A stretch of 64,000 nucleotides of DNA, from positions 1,798,001 to 1,862,000 of the forward strand of contig NZ_CP126604.1 in NCBI RefSeq assembly GCF_008364625.2. The letters are read 5' to 3'. Below the pieces are notes generated by a model, which ran no database searches, was not told the origin of the DNA, and was given only the letters and a program-made list of their open reading frames with translations. The translations under genes and the position numbers were made by a program. Of the stretch, positions 42,880 to 50,723 are shown piece after piece (the first letter of the stretch is position 1; every line of letters starts with the position of its first letter). The DNA comes from Enterobacter dykesii (lineage in GTDB: Bacteria; Pseudomonadota; Gammaproteobacteria; Enterobacterales; Enterobacteriaceae).

Positions 42880-45255
42880 ATGACAGCTATCTATAAGGAC
42901 GCGGGACGTCCCGTGCACGAGCGCGTCGCCGATTTACTGGCGCGCATGACCCCGGAAGAGAAGTTCGCCCAGATGCACGCGTACTGGCTGATCCTCGATG
43001 AAAACGGTAACCACCGCGAGCGCAGCGACCTGAGTGACGAATTCGCCGGCGTGAGCGAGCAGGCTGCGCTCAGCGAACGGCTCAAGCTGGGCGTCGGACA
43101 GATCACCCGTCCGCTGGGCACCCACATCGTTGATGCGAAAACCGGCGTGCGCGCGGCGAATCGCCTGCAGCGCATGATGATGGAAGAGACGCGCCTCGGC
43201 ATTCCGGCATTGTTCCATGAAGAGTGCCTGGTGGGGCTGCTGTGCAAAGACGCCACCCTGTTCCCGTCGTCATTGAACTACGGTTCGACCTGGGATCCGG
43301 AGCTGGTGCTGCGTGCGGCAGAGCAGATTGGCAAAGAGGCGCGCTCCGTCGGGTGCCAGCAGGGGCTGGCACCCGTGCTGGACGTGTCCCGAGACGTGCG
43401 CTGGGGGCGAACCGAAGAGACCTTCGGGGAAGATCCCTGGCTGGTGGGCGTGATGGCGACCGCCTACGTGAAGGGTTTACAGGGCGATAAGCGCGACCTG
43501 CTGGCAACCCTGAAACATTACGTGGGTCATTCGTTCAGCGAGGGGGCGCGCAACCATGCGCCGGTGCACCTCGGGTTCAGCGAGCTTAACGACACCTTCC
43601 TGCTGCCGTTCGAAATGGCGGTCAAGCTGGCAAACGCCGGTTCGGTTATGCCCGCATACCACGATATTGATAACCAGCCGGGGCACAGCGACAGCTTCCT
43701 GCTGACCACCGTCCTGCGCGAGCAGTGGGGGTTCGACGGGATTATTGTCGCGGACTACGGCGGCGTCAGCCTGCTGCACCAGCACCACGGGATTTCCCAC
43801 GACGCGGCCGAATCTGCCTCGCTGGCGTTCAACGCCGGGCTGGACGTTGAGCTGCCGAAAGACGACTGCGCGCGGCATCTGGCGGAAGCGGTAGAGCGCG
43901 GGCTGATCTCTATGGCGAAGGTCGATGAGATCGTGGCGCGTACGCTGACGGAAAAATTCCGCCTTGGCCTGTTTGAAAAGCCGTACGCGGATGAAAACGG
44001 TATCGATCTGCAAAATGAGATCACCCGGCAGGCCGCGCGGGAGGTGGCGACAAAATCGATCACGCTGCTGGAAAACAACGGGATTTTACCGCTCGGCGGC
44101 AAACCCCGTGTGGCGGTAGTGGGGCCGACGGCAGACGATCCGCTGGCGTTACTGAGCGGCTACAGCTTCCCGGTGCATTTGATCATCAGCGATATGGTGG
44201 AAGAAACTTCGCAGGTCACGACCCCGCGCGCGGCGCTGGAGCAGTATCTCGGTGCCTCGAACGTGCGCTATGCCAAAGGGTGCCACATCATCGAAAAACG
44301 GATGGCGGGCGCGCCGGTCTTCCCGGGCGACAGCGGCGGCAAACCGATGCAGCAGTCGCCCGTATCGCAAAGTACCGCCCCGATCCCCGAGGCCGTGAAC
44401 GCCGCGCAGGAGAGTGACGTGGTGGTGGCCTGCGTGGGCGATCTCGCCGGGCTGTTCCAGAGCGGTACCGTGGGGGAAGGTTCCGATACCGACTCCCTGA
44501 ACCTGCCGGGCGTACAGCAACAGCTGCTGGAAGCGCTGGTCGCCACCGGCAAACCGGTGATTGTCGTGATGACCGGGGGGCGTCCATACAACCTACAGGG
44601 GCTGGAGGATAAGGTCGCGGCGCTGATGATGGCGTGGGCACCGGGGCAGGAAGGGGGCTGGGCGATTGCGGACGTGTTAACCGGGCGTGCGGAGCCGCAG
44701 GGCCGTCTGGTGGTGAGCGTGCCGAAAAGCGCCGGTGCGATGCCGTATTACTACAATCACAAGCTCAAAAGCGGCGGCACGCCGTTTGCCTTCCATTTCG
44801 GTTCGCGTTACCCGTTTGGCTTCGGCCTCGGCTGGACGACGTTTCGCTGGGGCTCAGCCCGCGTCGCCGAAAGCAGCGTGCCGGTCGACGGCGAGGTGGT
44901 ACTCAGTGTGGATATCACCAATACCGGAGAGCGCAGCGGCAGCGAGGTGGTGCAGGTTTACGTCAGGGATAAGGTCGCCACGCAGGTGCGGCCGCTTCAG
45001 GAGCTGAAGGCCTTCCAGCGCGTCACGCTCTCGCCGGGAGAAACCGCCACGCTCACCTTTACGCTGCCGGTTGAGATGTTCAACTTCACCCGTCGCGACG
45101 GAAAACGCATCGTTGAGCCGGGCGAGTTTGAGCTGCAGGTTGGCGCATCGTCGGCGGATATCCGCGAGGCGGTGACGGTCAATGCGACAGGGGAAACGCG
45201 GGTGCTGTCTGCTGAATGGCGGATGCTCAGTACCTGTGAGGTTCAAGGCGCGTAG
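42880..45255 (+). CDS. Glycoside hydrolase family 3 (beta-glucosidase/beta-xylosidase type)
   Basis: 791 residues and no signal peptide, so probably cytoplasmic. Domains: GH3 N-terminal barrel (about 10–350), GH3 C-terminal sandwich (about 390–640) and fibronectin-III-like domain (about 690–765). The nucleophile is D292 in IIVADYGGV; KHYVGHSFSEGARN is the substrate-binding KH motif; E533 in GEGSDTD is a candidate acid/base. Co-transcription with the GPH symporter suggests a two-gene import-and-hydrolyse unit for oligosaccharides. No regulator is adjacent. Confidence 0.88.
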   Translation: MTAIYKDAGRPVHERVADLLARMTPEEKFAQMHAYWLILDENGNHRERSDLSDEFAGVSEQAALSERLKLGVGQITRPLGTHIVDAKTGVRAANRLQRMMMEETRLGIPALFHEECLVGLLCKDATLFPSSLNYGSTWDPELVLRAAEQIGKEARSVGCQQGLAPVLDVSRDVRWGRTEETFGEDPWLVGVMATAYVKGLQGDKRDLLATLKHYVGHSFSEGARNHAPVHLGFSELNDTFLLPFEMAVKLANAGSVMPAYHDIDNQPGHSDSFLLTTVLREQWGFDGIIVADYGGVSLLHQHHGISHDAAESASLAFNAGLDVELPKDDCARHLAEAVERGLISMAKVDEIVARTLTEKFRLGLFEKPYADENGIDLQNEITRQAAREVATKSITLLENNGILPLGGKPRVAVVGPTADDPLALLSGYSFPVHLIISDMVEETSQVTTPRAALEQYLGASNVRYAKGCHIIEKRMAGAPVFPGDSGGKPMQQSPVSQSTAPIPEAVNAAQESDVVVACVGDLAGLFQSGTVGEGSDTDSLNLPGVQQQLLEALVATGKPVIVVMTGGRPYNLQGLEDKVAALMMAWAPGQEGGWAIADVLTGRAEPQGRLVVSVPKSAGAMPYYYNHKLKSGGTPFAFHFGSRYPFGFGLGWTTFRWGSARVAESSVPVDGEVVLSVDITNTGERSGSEVVQVYVRDKVATQVRPLQELKAFQRVTLSPGETATLTFTLPVEMFNFTRRDGKRIVEPGEFELQVGASSADIREAVTVNATGETRVLSAEWRMLSTCEVQGA

Positions 45256-45262
45256 TCAGGAT

Positions 45263-45368
45263 AAAAAAAAGCCCATCGTGGGAGATGGGCAAAGACTACA
45301 CACAGCAATTCGTTGTTTCACTCAGGGGATTTCCATGCTTATAAATCAAGGTGTTGATTTATAACCGT
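45263..45368 (-). ncRNA. rprA: Regulatory small RNA RprA
   Basis: About 106 bases on the minus strand, nearly matching E. coli RprA as I know it. The 5' hairpin is built on TTATAAATCAA/TTGATTTATAA. It is followed by the seed-bearing stretch with GGAAATCCCCTGAGTG, and the terminator GCCCATC (45284–45290 as complement)/GATGGGC with eight U ends the RNA. RprA works with Hfq, activates rpoS translation by opening its leader and represses csgD and others. In E. coli it is transcribed from an RcsB-dependent promoter; a matching box lies upstream. It sits next to ydiK as in E. coli. Confidence 0.95.
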
Positions 45369-45403
45369 GTGATAATAGTAGGCATGTCCGCTTTTAGCGT
45401 CGA

Positions 45404-45417
45404 TCGGATTCGTCTCA
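45404..45417 (-). promoter_or_regulatory. RcsB box of rprA
   Basis: The minus strand reads TGAGACGAATCCGA, an RcsB-type inverted motif centred about 43 bases before the RprA 5' end. A TACTAT -10 follows. The position fits class-II activation by RcsB. Confidence 0.75.
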
Positions 45418-45538
45418 ATAGTTAAAGAGAGGTAAAGAATTCTTGAGGTTATGAGCAGACTTACTGCTGAAAAGGCGGGTCTGACCAGTGGGCAATGAAT
45501 AAATACTTTAGCAGTGTTTAAGTATCATGCGAGAGAGT

Positions 45539-45570
45539 GTAGGCCGGGTGAGCGTTAACGCCACCCGGCA
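45539..45570. repeat. REP palindrome between rprA and ydiK
   Basis: GCCGGGT (45543–45549 region) pairs with ACCCGGC around GAGCGTTAACGCC. It differs from the element at 1496 at only a few bases. It lies just past the ydiK stop codon. Confidence 0.78.
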
Positions 45571-45577
45571 GCAAACC

Positions 45578-46693
45578 TTAATGCGTGTTCTTCTCTTCCA
45601 GCTCTTCCAGTTCGCTCAAAATCACGTCCGGGTCAGTTCCCGGCGGCGGAATTTCATGCACCCAGGCAGAGAACAGACGCCAGGTGACGGCGAGCAGCAC
45701 CGGGCCAATAAACAGGCCAATCATGCCAAAGGCAATCAATCCGCCAATGACCCCGGAAAGGATCAGGATCAGCGGCAGGTCCGCACCCATGCGGATGAGG
45801 ATCGGACGAATGACGTTATCCATAGTGCCGACCACGCAGCTCCAGACCAGCAGCACCGTTCCCCACGTGGTATCCCCCGTCCAGTAGAGCCAGATAATGC
45901 TGGGAACCAGCACCAGCAGCGGTCCCAGTTGCGCAAGACAGGTCATCAGCATGACAACGGTGAACACGGTAGCGTACGGTACGCCGGAAATCGCCAGACC
46001 AATCCCCCCGAGCACCGCCTGCACCAGCGCGGTGACCACCACGCCCAGCGCAACCGCGCGCACGGCCTGTGCGGCCAGCAGTACCGCCGCGTCACCGCGT
46101 TTGCCCGCCAGGCGGGTGGCAAAGTGACGAACGCCTAAAGCCACCTGTTCACCGCGCCAGTAGAGCAGGGCGCTGAAGAGCAGCATCAGGGTACAGTGCA
46201 TCATAAAGCGGCCGATATGCGCCGCCTGACCGACAAACCAGGTTGTGGTGGTGCCAATGTACGGGCGGACTTTTGCCATCAGCGCGCTGCCGCCCATCTC
46301 CAGCAGGCTATGCCAGCCGCTGTAGAGCTTGGCGCCCACCAGCGGAATGCTGTTCAGCCAGGCGAGATCCGGCAGCGTCAGGTCGCCGCTGCTAATGGCG
46401 CGAATAACCGGGCCACTGGAATCCACCAGGCTATTCACCAGCAGGGCAATCGGAATAATAAACAGCAGGAACAGCAGGAGCGTCATGACCAGCACGGCGA
46501 GCCCGCGACGGCCGAACAGCAGCTTCTGCAGGCGCAGCAGCAAAGGCCACGTGGCAACGACAACGGTCGCAGCCCACGCAAAGCCGAGAATAAAGGGCTG
46601 AACAATCCACAGACACGCAATAATCATGAGGGCCAGGAACAGCACCGACAGCAAAATTTGCGCAACATCCCTGGGCTGGCGAAGATTGACCAT
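45578..46693 (-). CDS. ydiK: AI-2E family transporter YdiK
   Basis: 371 residues, about eight membrane helices in the two-plus-five pattern of the AI-2 exporter (TqsA/YdiK) family, which includes cation and organic-ion exporters. The start at 46693 (MVNLRQPRDVAQI) matches E. coli; the frame is open 23 codons further. Acidic tail ELEELEEKN. No substrate is established. It is divergent from ydiJ. Confidence 0.92.
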   Translation of the reverse strand: MVNLRQPRDVAQILLSVLFLALMIIACLWIVQPFILGFAWAATVVVATWPLLLRLQKLLFGRRGLAVLVMTLLLFLLFIIPIALLVNSLVDSSGPVIRAISSGDLTLPDLAWLNSIPLVGAKLYSGWHSLLEMGGSALMAKVRPYIGTTTTWFVGQAAHIGRFMMHCTLMLLFSALLYWRGEQVALGVRHFATRLAGKRGDAAVLLAAQAVRAVALGVVVTALVQAVLGGIGLAISGVPYATVFTVVMLMTCLAQLGPLLVLVPSIIWLYWTGDTTWGTVLLVWSCVVGTMDNVIRPILIRMGADLPLILILSGVIGGLIAFGMIGLFIGPVLLAVTWRLFSAWVHEIPPPGTDPDVILSELEELEEKNTH

Positions 46694-46891
46694 AAATGAA
46701 ACTTTCCTTAAAAGAACGCCAGTACGACTGGCGGGAACGGAAAACCGCGTCTCTTTAATCATTAATGATCTCAGCGGTTTTTAACAGGCGAATTCTGCCT
46801 GTAATTCAGCAGAGATTATAAGAAAAAAATGTGATAAAACTTTTAAGATACACGCAAACGATTCCCACAACTCTAATTAGGGTCGACAGTA

Positions 46892-49800
46892 ATGATCCCA
46901 CAGATTTCTCAGGCACCTGGCGTCGTTCAGCTGGTGCTTAATTTTTTGCAGGCACTGGAGCAACAGGGTTTTACAGGTGATACCGCCACGAACTATGCCG
47001 ACAGGCTGACGATGGCGACCGATAACAGTATCTACCAGCTTCTTCCCGATGCCGTGGTTTTCCCCCGTTCAACGGCCGACGTCGCGCTTATCGCCCGGCT
47101 GGCCACGCAGGAGCGGTTTGCCTCGCTGGTCTTTACGTCGCGCGGCGGCGGCACCGGGACCAACGGTCAGGCGCTGAACCAGGGCATCATTGTTGATATG
47201 TCGCGCTATATGAACCGCATCATTGAGATCAACCCGGAAGAGGGGTGGGTGCGGGTCGAAGCGGGCGTCATCAAGGATCAGCTTAATCAGTATCTCAAGC
47301 CGTACGGCTACTTTTTTGCCCCTGAGCTTTCCACCAGCAACCGCGCGACCCTTGGCGGGATGATTAACACGGATGCCTCCGGGCAGGGCTCGCTGGTCTA
47401 CGGTAAAACCTCCGATCACGTGCTGGGCGTGCGTGCCGTTCTGCTGGGCGGCGATATCCTCGATACCCAGCCGATGCCGGTTGAACTGGCGGAAACGCTG
47501 GGCAAAGACAACACCGCCAGCGGGCGTATCTATCGCACCGTGCTGGAACGCTGCCGCGACAACCGCCAGCTTATTCTCGATAAATTCCCCAAACTGAACC
47601 GCTTCCTGACCGGGTACGACCTGCGACACGTCTTTAACGACGACCTGACCCAGTTTGATTTAACCCGCGTGCTCACCGGCTCCGAAGGGACGCTGGCGTT
47701 TATTACCGAAGCGCGGCTGGATATCACCCGCTTGCCGAAAGTGCGCCGTCTGGTGAACGTCAAATATGACTCCTTCGACTCCGCGCTGCGCAATGCGCCG
47801 TTTATGGTGCAAGCGCAGGCGCTGTCGGTGGAGACCGTCGACTCTAAGGTGCTCAATCTTGCCCGGGAAGATATTGTCTGGCACTCCGTAAGCGACCTCA
47901 TTACCGACGTGCCGGATAAAGAGATGCTCGGTCTCAATATCGTGGAATTTGCCGGCGACGATGCGGAGCTGATAGAACGGCAAGTCACCACGCTCTGCCA
48001 GCGTCTGGATGAGCTGATTGCGCAGGGTGAAGGCGGCGTCATCGGCTGGCAGCTCTGTAACGATCTGGCCGGGATCGAGCGTATCTATGCGATGCGTAAA
48101 AAGGCCGTGGGCCTGCTCGGCAATGCGAAAGGGGCGGCGAAGCCCATTCCCTTTGCCGAAGATACCTGCGTGCCGCCCGAGCACCTGGCGGATTATATCG
48201 TTGAGTTTCGCGCCCTGCTGGACGGCCACGGCCTGAGCTATGGCATGTTCGGCCACGTCGACGCCGGGGTACTGCACGTGCGTCCGGCTCTGGACATGTG
48301 CGACCCGCAGCAGGAGATCCTGATGAAGCAGATCTCCGACGACGTGGTGGCCTTAACCGCCAAATACGGCGGCCTGCTGTGGGGGGAGCACGGGAAAGGG
48401 TTCCGCGCGGAATACAGCCCGGCATTCTTCGGCGAACAGCTCTACGCGGAGCTGCGCAAGGTGAAGGCGGCGTTTGACCCGCATAACCGCCTTAACCCGG
48501 GTAAAATCTGTCCGCCGGAAGGCGTCGATGCCCCGATGCTGCAGGTGGACGCCGTCAAGCGCGGCACGTACGACAGGCAGATCCCGATTGCGGTGCGATC
48601 CTCATGGCGCGGCGCGATGGAGTGCAACGGCAACGGCCTGTGCTTTAACTTTGACGTGAAAAGCCCGATGTGCCCGTCGATGAAAATCACCAGCAACCGC
48701 ATCCACTCTCCGAAAGGGCGGGCGACGCTGGTGCGCGAATGGCTGCGTCTGCTGGCCGACCGCGGGGTTGATCCGCTCAAGCTGGAGCAGGAGCTGCCGG
48801 AAAAACGGGCCAGCCTGCGCTCGCTGATTGAGCGCACCCGCAACAGCTGGCATGCCAACAAGGGCGAGTATGATTTTTCCCATGAGGTGAAAGAGGCGAT
48901 GTCCGGCTGTCTGGCCTGCAAAGCCTGCTCCACCCAGTGCCCGATTAAAATCGACGTGCCGGAATTCCGCTCGCGTTTCCTGCAGCTTTACCACACCCGA
49001 TACCTCCGCCCGGTGCGCGACCATCTGGTCGCGACGGTGGAAAGCTACGCGCCGCTGATGGCGCGGGCGCCAAAGACCTTCAACTTCTTTATCAACCAAC
49101 CGCTGGTGCGCAAGCTCTCCGAAAAACACATCGGCATGGTCGATCTCCCGCTGCTGTCGGTCCCGTCTCTGCAGCGCCAGCTTGTCGGCCACCGTTCGGC
49201 AAACATGACCCTCGAACAGCTGGAGGCGCTCGCTCCGGAGCAAAAAGCCAGTGTGGTGCTGGTGGTGCAGGATCCGTTCACCAGCTACTACGATGCGCAG
49301 GTCGTGGCCGATTTCGTCCGTCTGGCGGAGAAAGTGGGTTACCAGCCGGTTGTGCTGCCGTTCTCTCCCAACGGCAAGGCGCAGCACATTAAAGGTTTCC
49401 TGAAGCGATTTGCGAAGACCGCGCAGAAAACGTCTGACTTCTTAAACCGCGTGGCGCAACTCGGGATACCGATGGTCGGCGTCGATCCGGCGCTTGTGCT
49501 TTGCTATCGCGATGAATATAAGCAGACGCTGGGCGATAAGCGCGGCGATTTTAACGTCATGCTGGTGCACGAGTGGCTTCCGGTGGCGCTGGCAGATAAG
49601 GCCGTTCAGGACGTCAGCGGTGAACCGTGGTATCTGTTCGGCCACTGCACGGAAGTGACCGCGCTGCCGGGTGCCCCCGCGCAGTGGGCGTCCGTTTTTG
49701 CCCGCTTCGGTGCGAAGCTGGAGAGCGTCAACGTAGGCTGCTGCGGGATGGCCGGAACCTACGGACACGAAGTGAAAAACCACGCCAGCTCGCTCGGCAT

Positions 49801-49948
49801 CTATGAGCTGTCCTGGCATCAGGCGATGCAGCGTTTGCCGCGAAACCGCTGTCTGGCGACGGGCTACTCCTGCCGCAGCCAGGTAAAACGGGTAGAAGGT
49901 AACGGTGTGCGTCACCCATTGCAGGCTTTACTGGAGATAATTGGATGA
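46892..49948 (+). CDS. ydiJ: FAD/Fe-S D-2-hydroxyglutarate dehydrogenase-type oxidase YdiJ
   Basis: 1018 residues. The N-terminal half (about 50–560) is an FAD-linked oxidase of the PCMH/GlcD type (TSRGGGTGTNGQAL, GVLHVRPALD). The C-terminal half carries a ferredoxin-like cluster motif CLACKACSTQCPIKIDVP near residue 675 and cysteine-rich GCCGMAGTYGHE, as in glycolate or glycerol-3-P oxidases. Bacterial homologues oxidise D-2-hydroxyglutarate and pass electrons to quinone. It overlaps menI in an ATGA junction, suggesting a two-gene unit. Confidence 0.92.
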   Translation: MIPQISQAPGVVQLVLNFLQALEQQGFTGDTATNYADRLTMATDNSIYQLLPDAVVFPRSTADVALIARLATQERFASLVFTSRGGGTGTNGQALNQGIIVDMSRYMNRIIEINPEEGWVRVEAGVIKDQLNQYLKPYGYFFAPELSTSNRATLGGMINTDASGQGSLVYGKTSDHVLGVRAVLLGGDILDTQPMPVELAETLGKDNTASGRIYRTVLERCRDNRQLILDKFPKLNRFLTGYDLRHVFNDDLTQFDLTRVLTGSEGTLAFITEARLDITRLPKVRRLVNVKYDSFDSALRNAPFMVQAQALSVETVDSKVLNLAREDIVWHSVSDLITDVPDKEMLGLNIVEFAGDDAELIERQVTTLCQRLDELIAQGEGGVIGWQLCNDLAGIERIYAMRKKAVGLLGNAKGAAKPIPFAEDTCVPPEHLADYIVEFRALLDGHGLSYGMFGHVDAGVLHVRPALDMCDPQQEILMKQISDDVVALTAKYGGLLWGEHGKGFRAEYSPAFFGEQLYAELRKVKAAFDPHNRLNPGKICPPEGVDAPMLQVDAVKRGTYDRQIPIAVRSSWRGAMECNGNGLCFNFDVKSPMCPSMKITSNRIHSPKGRATLVREWLRLLADRGVDPLKLEQELPEKRASLRSLIERTRNSWHANKGEYDFSHEVKEAMSGCLACKACSTQCPIKIDVPEFRSRFLQLYHTRYLRPVRDHLVATVESYAPLMARAPKTFNFFINQPLVRKLSEKHIGMVDLPLLSVPSLQRQLVGHRSANMTLEQLEALAPEQKASVVLVVQDPFTSYYDAQVVADFVRLAEKVGYQPVVLPFSPNGKAQHIKGFLKRFAKTAQKTSDFLNRVAQLGIPMVGVDPALVLCYRDEYKQTLGDKRGDFNVMLVHEWLPVALADKAVQDVSGEPWYLFGHCTEVTALPGAPAQWASVFARFGAKLESVNVGCCGMAGTYGHEVKNHASSLGIYELSWHQAMQRLPRNRCLATGYSCRSQVKRVEGNGVRHPLQALLEIIG

Positions 49949-50355
49949 TCTGGAAACGTGCCGTGACGCTGCAGGCGCTGAACGCCATGGGCGAGGGGAA
50001 TATGGTGGGGCTGCTGGATATCCAGTTCATCCGCATTGGCGACGATGAAATTGAGGCCACCATGCCCGTCGATAGTCGCACTCACCAGCCGTTTGGTTTA
50101 TTGCACGGCGGGGCCTCCGTCGTGCTGGCCGAAACGCTGGGCTCGGTGGCGGGGTATCTCTGTACCGAAGGGGAGCAGAAGGTTGTCGGATTAGAGGTGA
50201 ATGCTAACCACATTCGCTCGGTGCGCAGCGGGCGCGTGCGCGGCGTATGCCGCGCGCTGCACGCCGGAAGCCGCCATCAGGTGTGGCAGATAGAGATTCT
50301 CGATGAGCAGGATCGCCTGTGCTGCTCGTCGCGGCTGACCACGGCGGTTGTGTAA
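49945..50355 (+). CDS. menI: 1,4-dihydroxy-2-naphthoyl-CoA hydrolase MenI (YdiI)
   Basis: 136-residue hotdog thioesterase. H54 and catalytic E63 are in LLHGGASVVLAETLGS. It releases DHNA from its CoA ester in menaquinone synthesis. The start overlaps the ydiJ stop by four bases. Linkage to a quinone-reducing dehydrogenase may be more than chance, though it is also the E. coli arrangement. Confidence 0.95.
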   Translation: MIWKRAVTLQALNAMGEGNMVGLLDIQFIRIGDDEIEATMPVDSRTHQPFGLLHGGASVVLAETLGSVAGYLCTEGEQKVVGLEVNANHIRSVRSGRVRGVCRALHAGSRHQVWQIEILDEQDRLCCSSRLTTAVV

Positions 50356-50440
50356 AGTTTTCAGATGTTTTGCCTTTGGTCAAAAACTAGCCAGTCCGTT
50401 GTGATATACTGGTCAGGTTTTGTACATAAGCGAGGACATC

Positions 50441-50635
50441 ATGGATACTGAAATAACCCCAACACAGCTGGCAATTGAATATTTACGTCGCGATAAGAGC
50501 AACCTGTCTCCGGCGCAGTACCTGAAAAAGCTGAAACAGCTTGAGCTGGAATTTACAGATTTGCTGGCGCTCTCTTCGAATGAACTGAAAGAAGAGATCT
50601 ACTTTGCCTGGCGGTTGGGCGTTCACGTCCATTGA
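50441..50635 (+). CDS. ydiH: YdiH small protein
   Basis: 64 residues, two more than E. coli YdiH, with the conserved TQLAIEYLRRD-SNLSPAQYL and KEEIYFAWRLGVH. Mostly helical, no signal or membrane segment. GAGGA precedes the ATG. Function unknown. It is followed by a terminator. Confidence 0.9.
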   Translation: MDTEITPTQLAIEYLRRDKSNLSPAQYLKKLKQLELEFTDLLALSSNELKEEIYFAWRLGVHVH

Positions 50636-50649
50636 GTACATGAGAATAA

Positions 50650-50674
50650 AAGGGCCGCGACTGCGGCCTTTTTT
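50650..50674 (+). terminator. ydiH terminator
   Basis: GGCCGC (50653–50658), loop GACT, GCGGCC (50663–50668), then T-run; an A-run precedes. Confidence 0.88.
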
Positions 50675-50690
50675 GTGTCTGAAATTCAGT

Positions 50691-50716
50691 ATCGGACGGC
50701 GGTGACGCCACCCGAT
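50691..50716. repeat. REP-like remnant
   Basis: ATCGG…CCGAT with an inner GGCG/CGCC pair and the GGTGACGCCACCC core resembling half a REP. It sits between the convergent ends of ydiH and the formate-dehydrogenase-like gene. Confidence 0.45.
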
Positions 50717-50723
50717 ATTTTCC

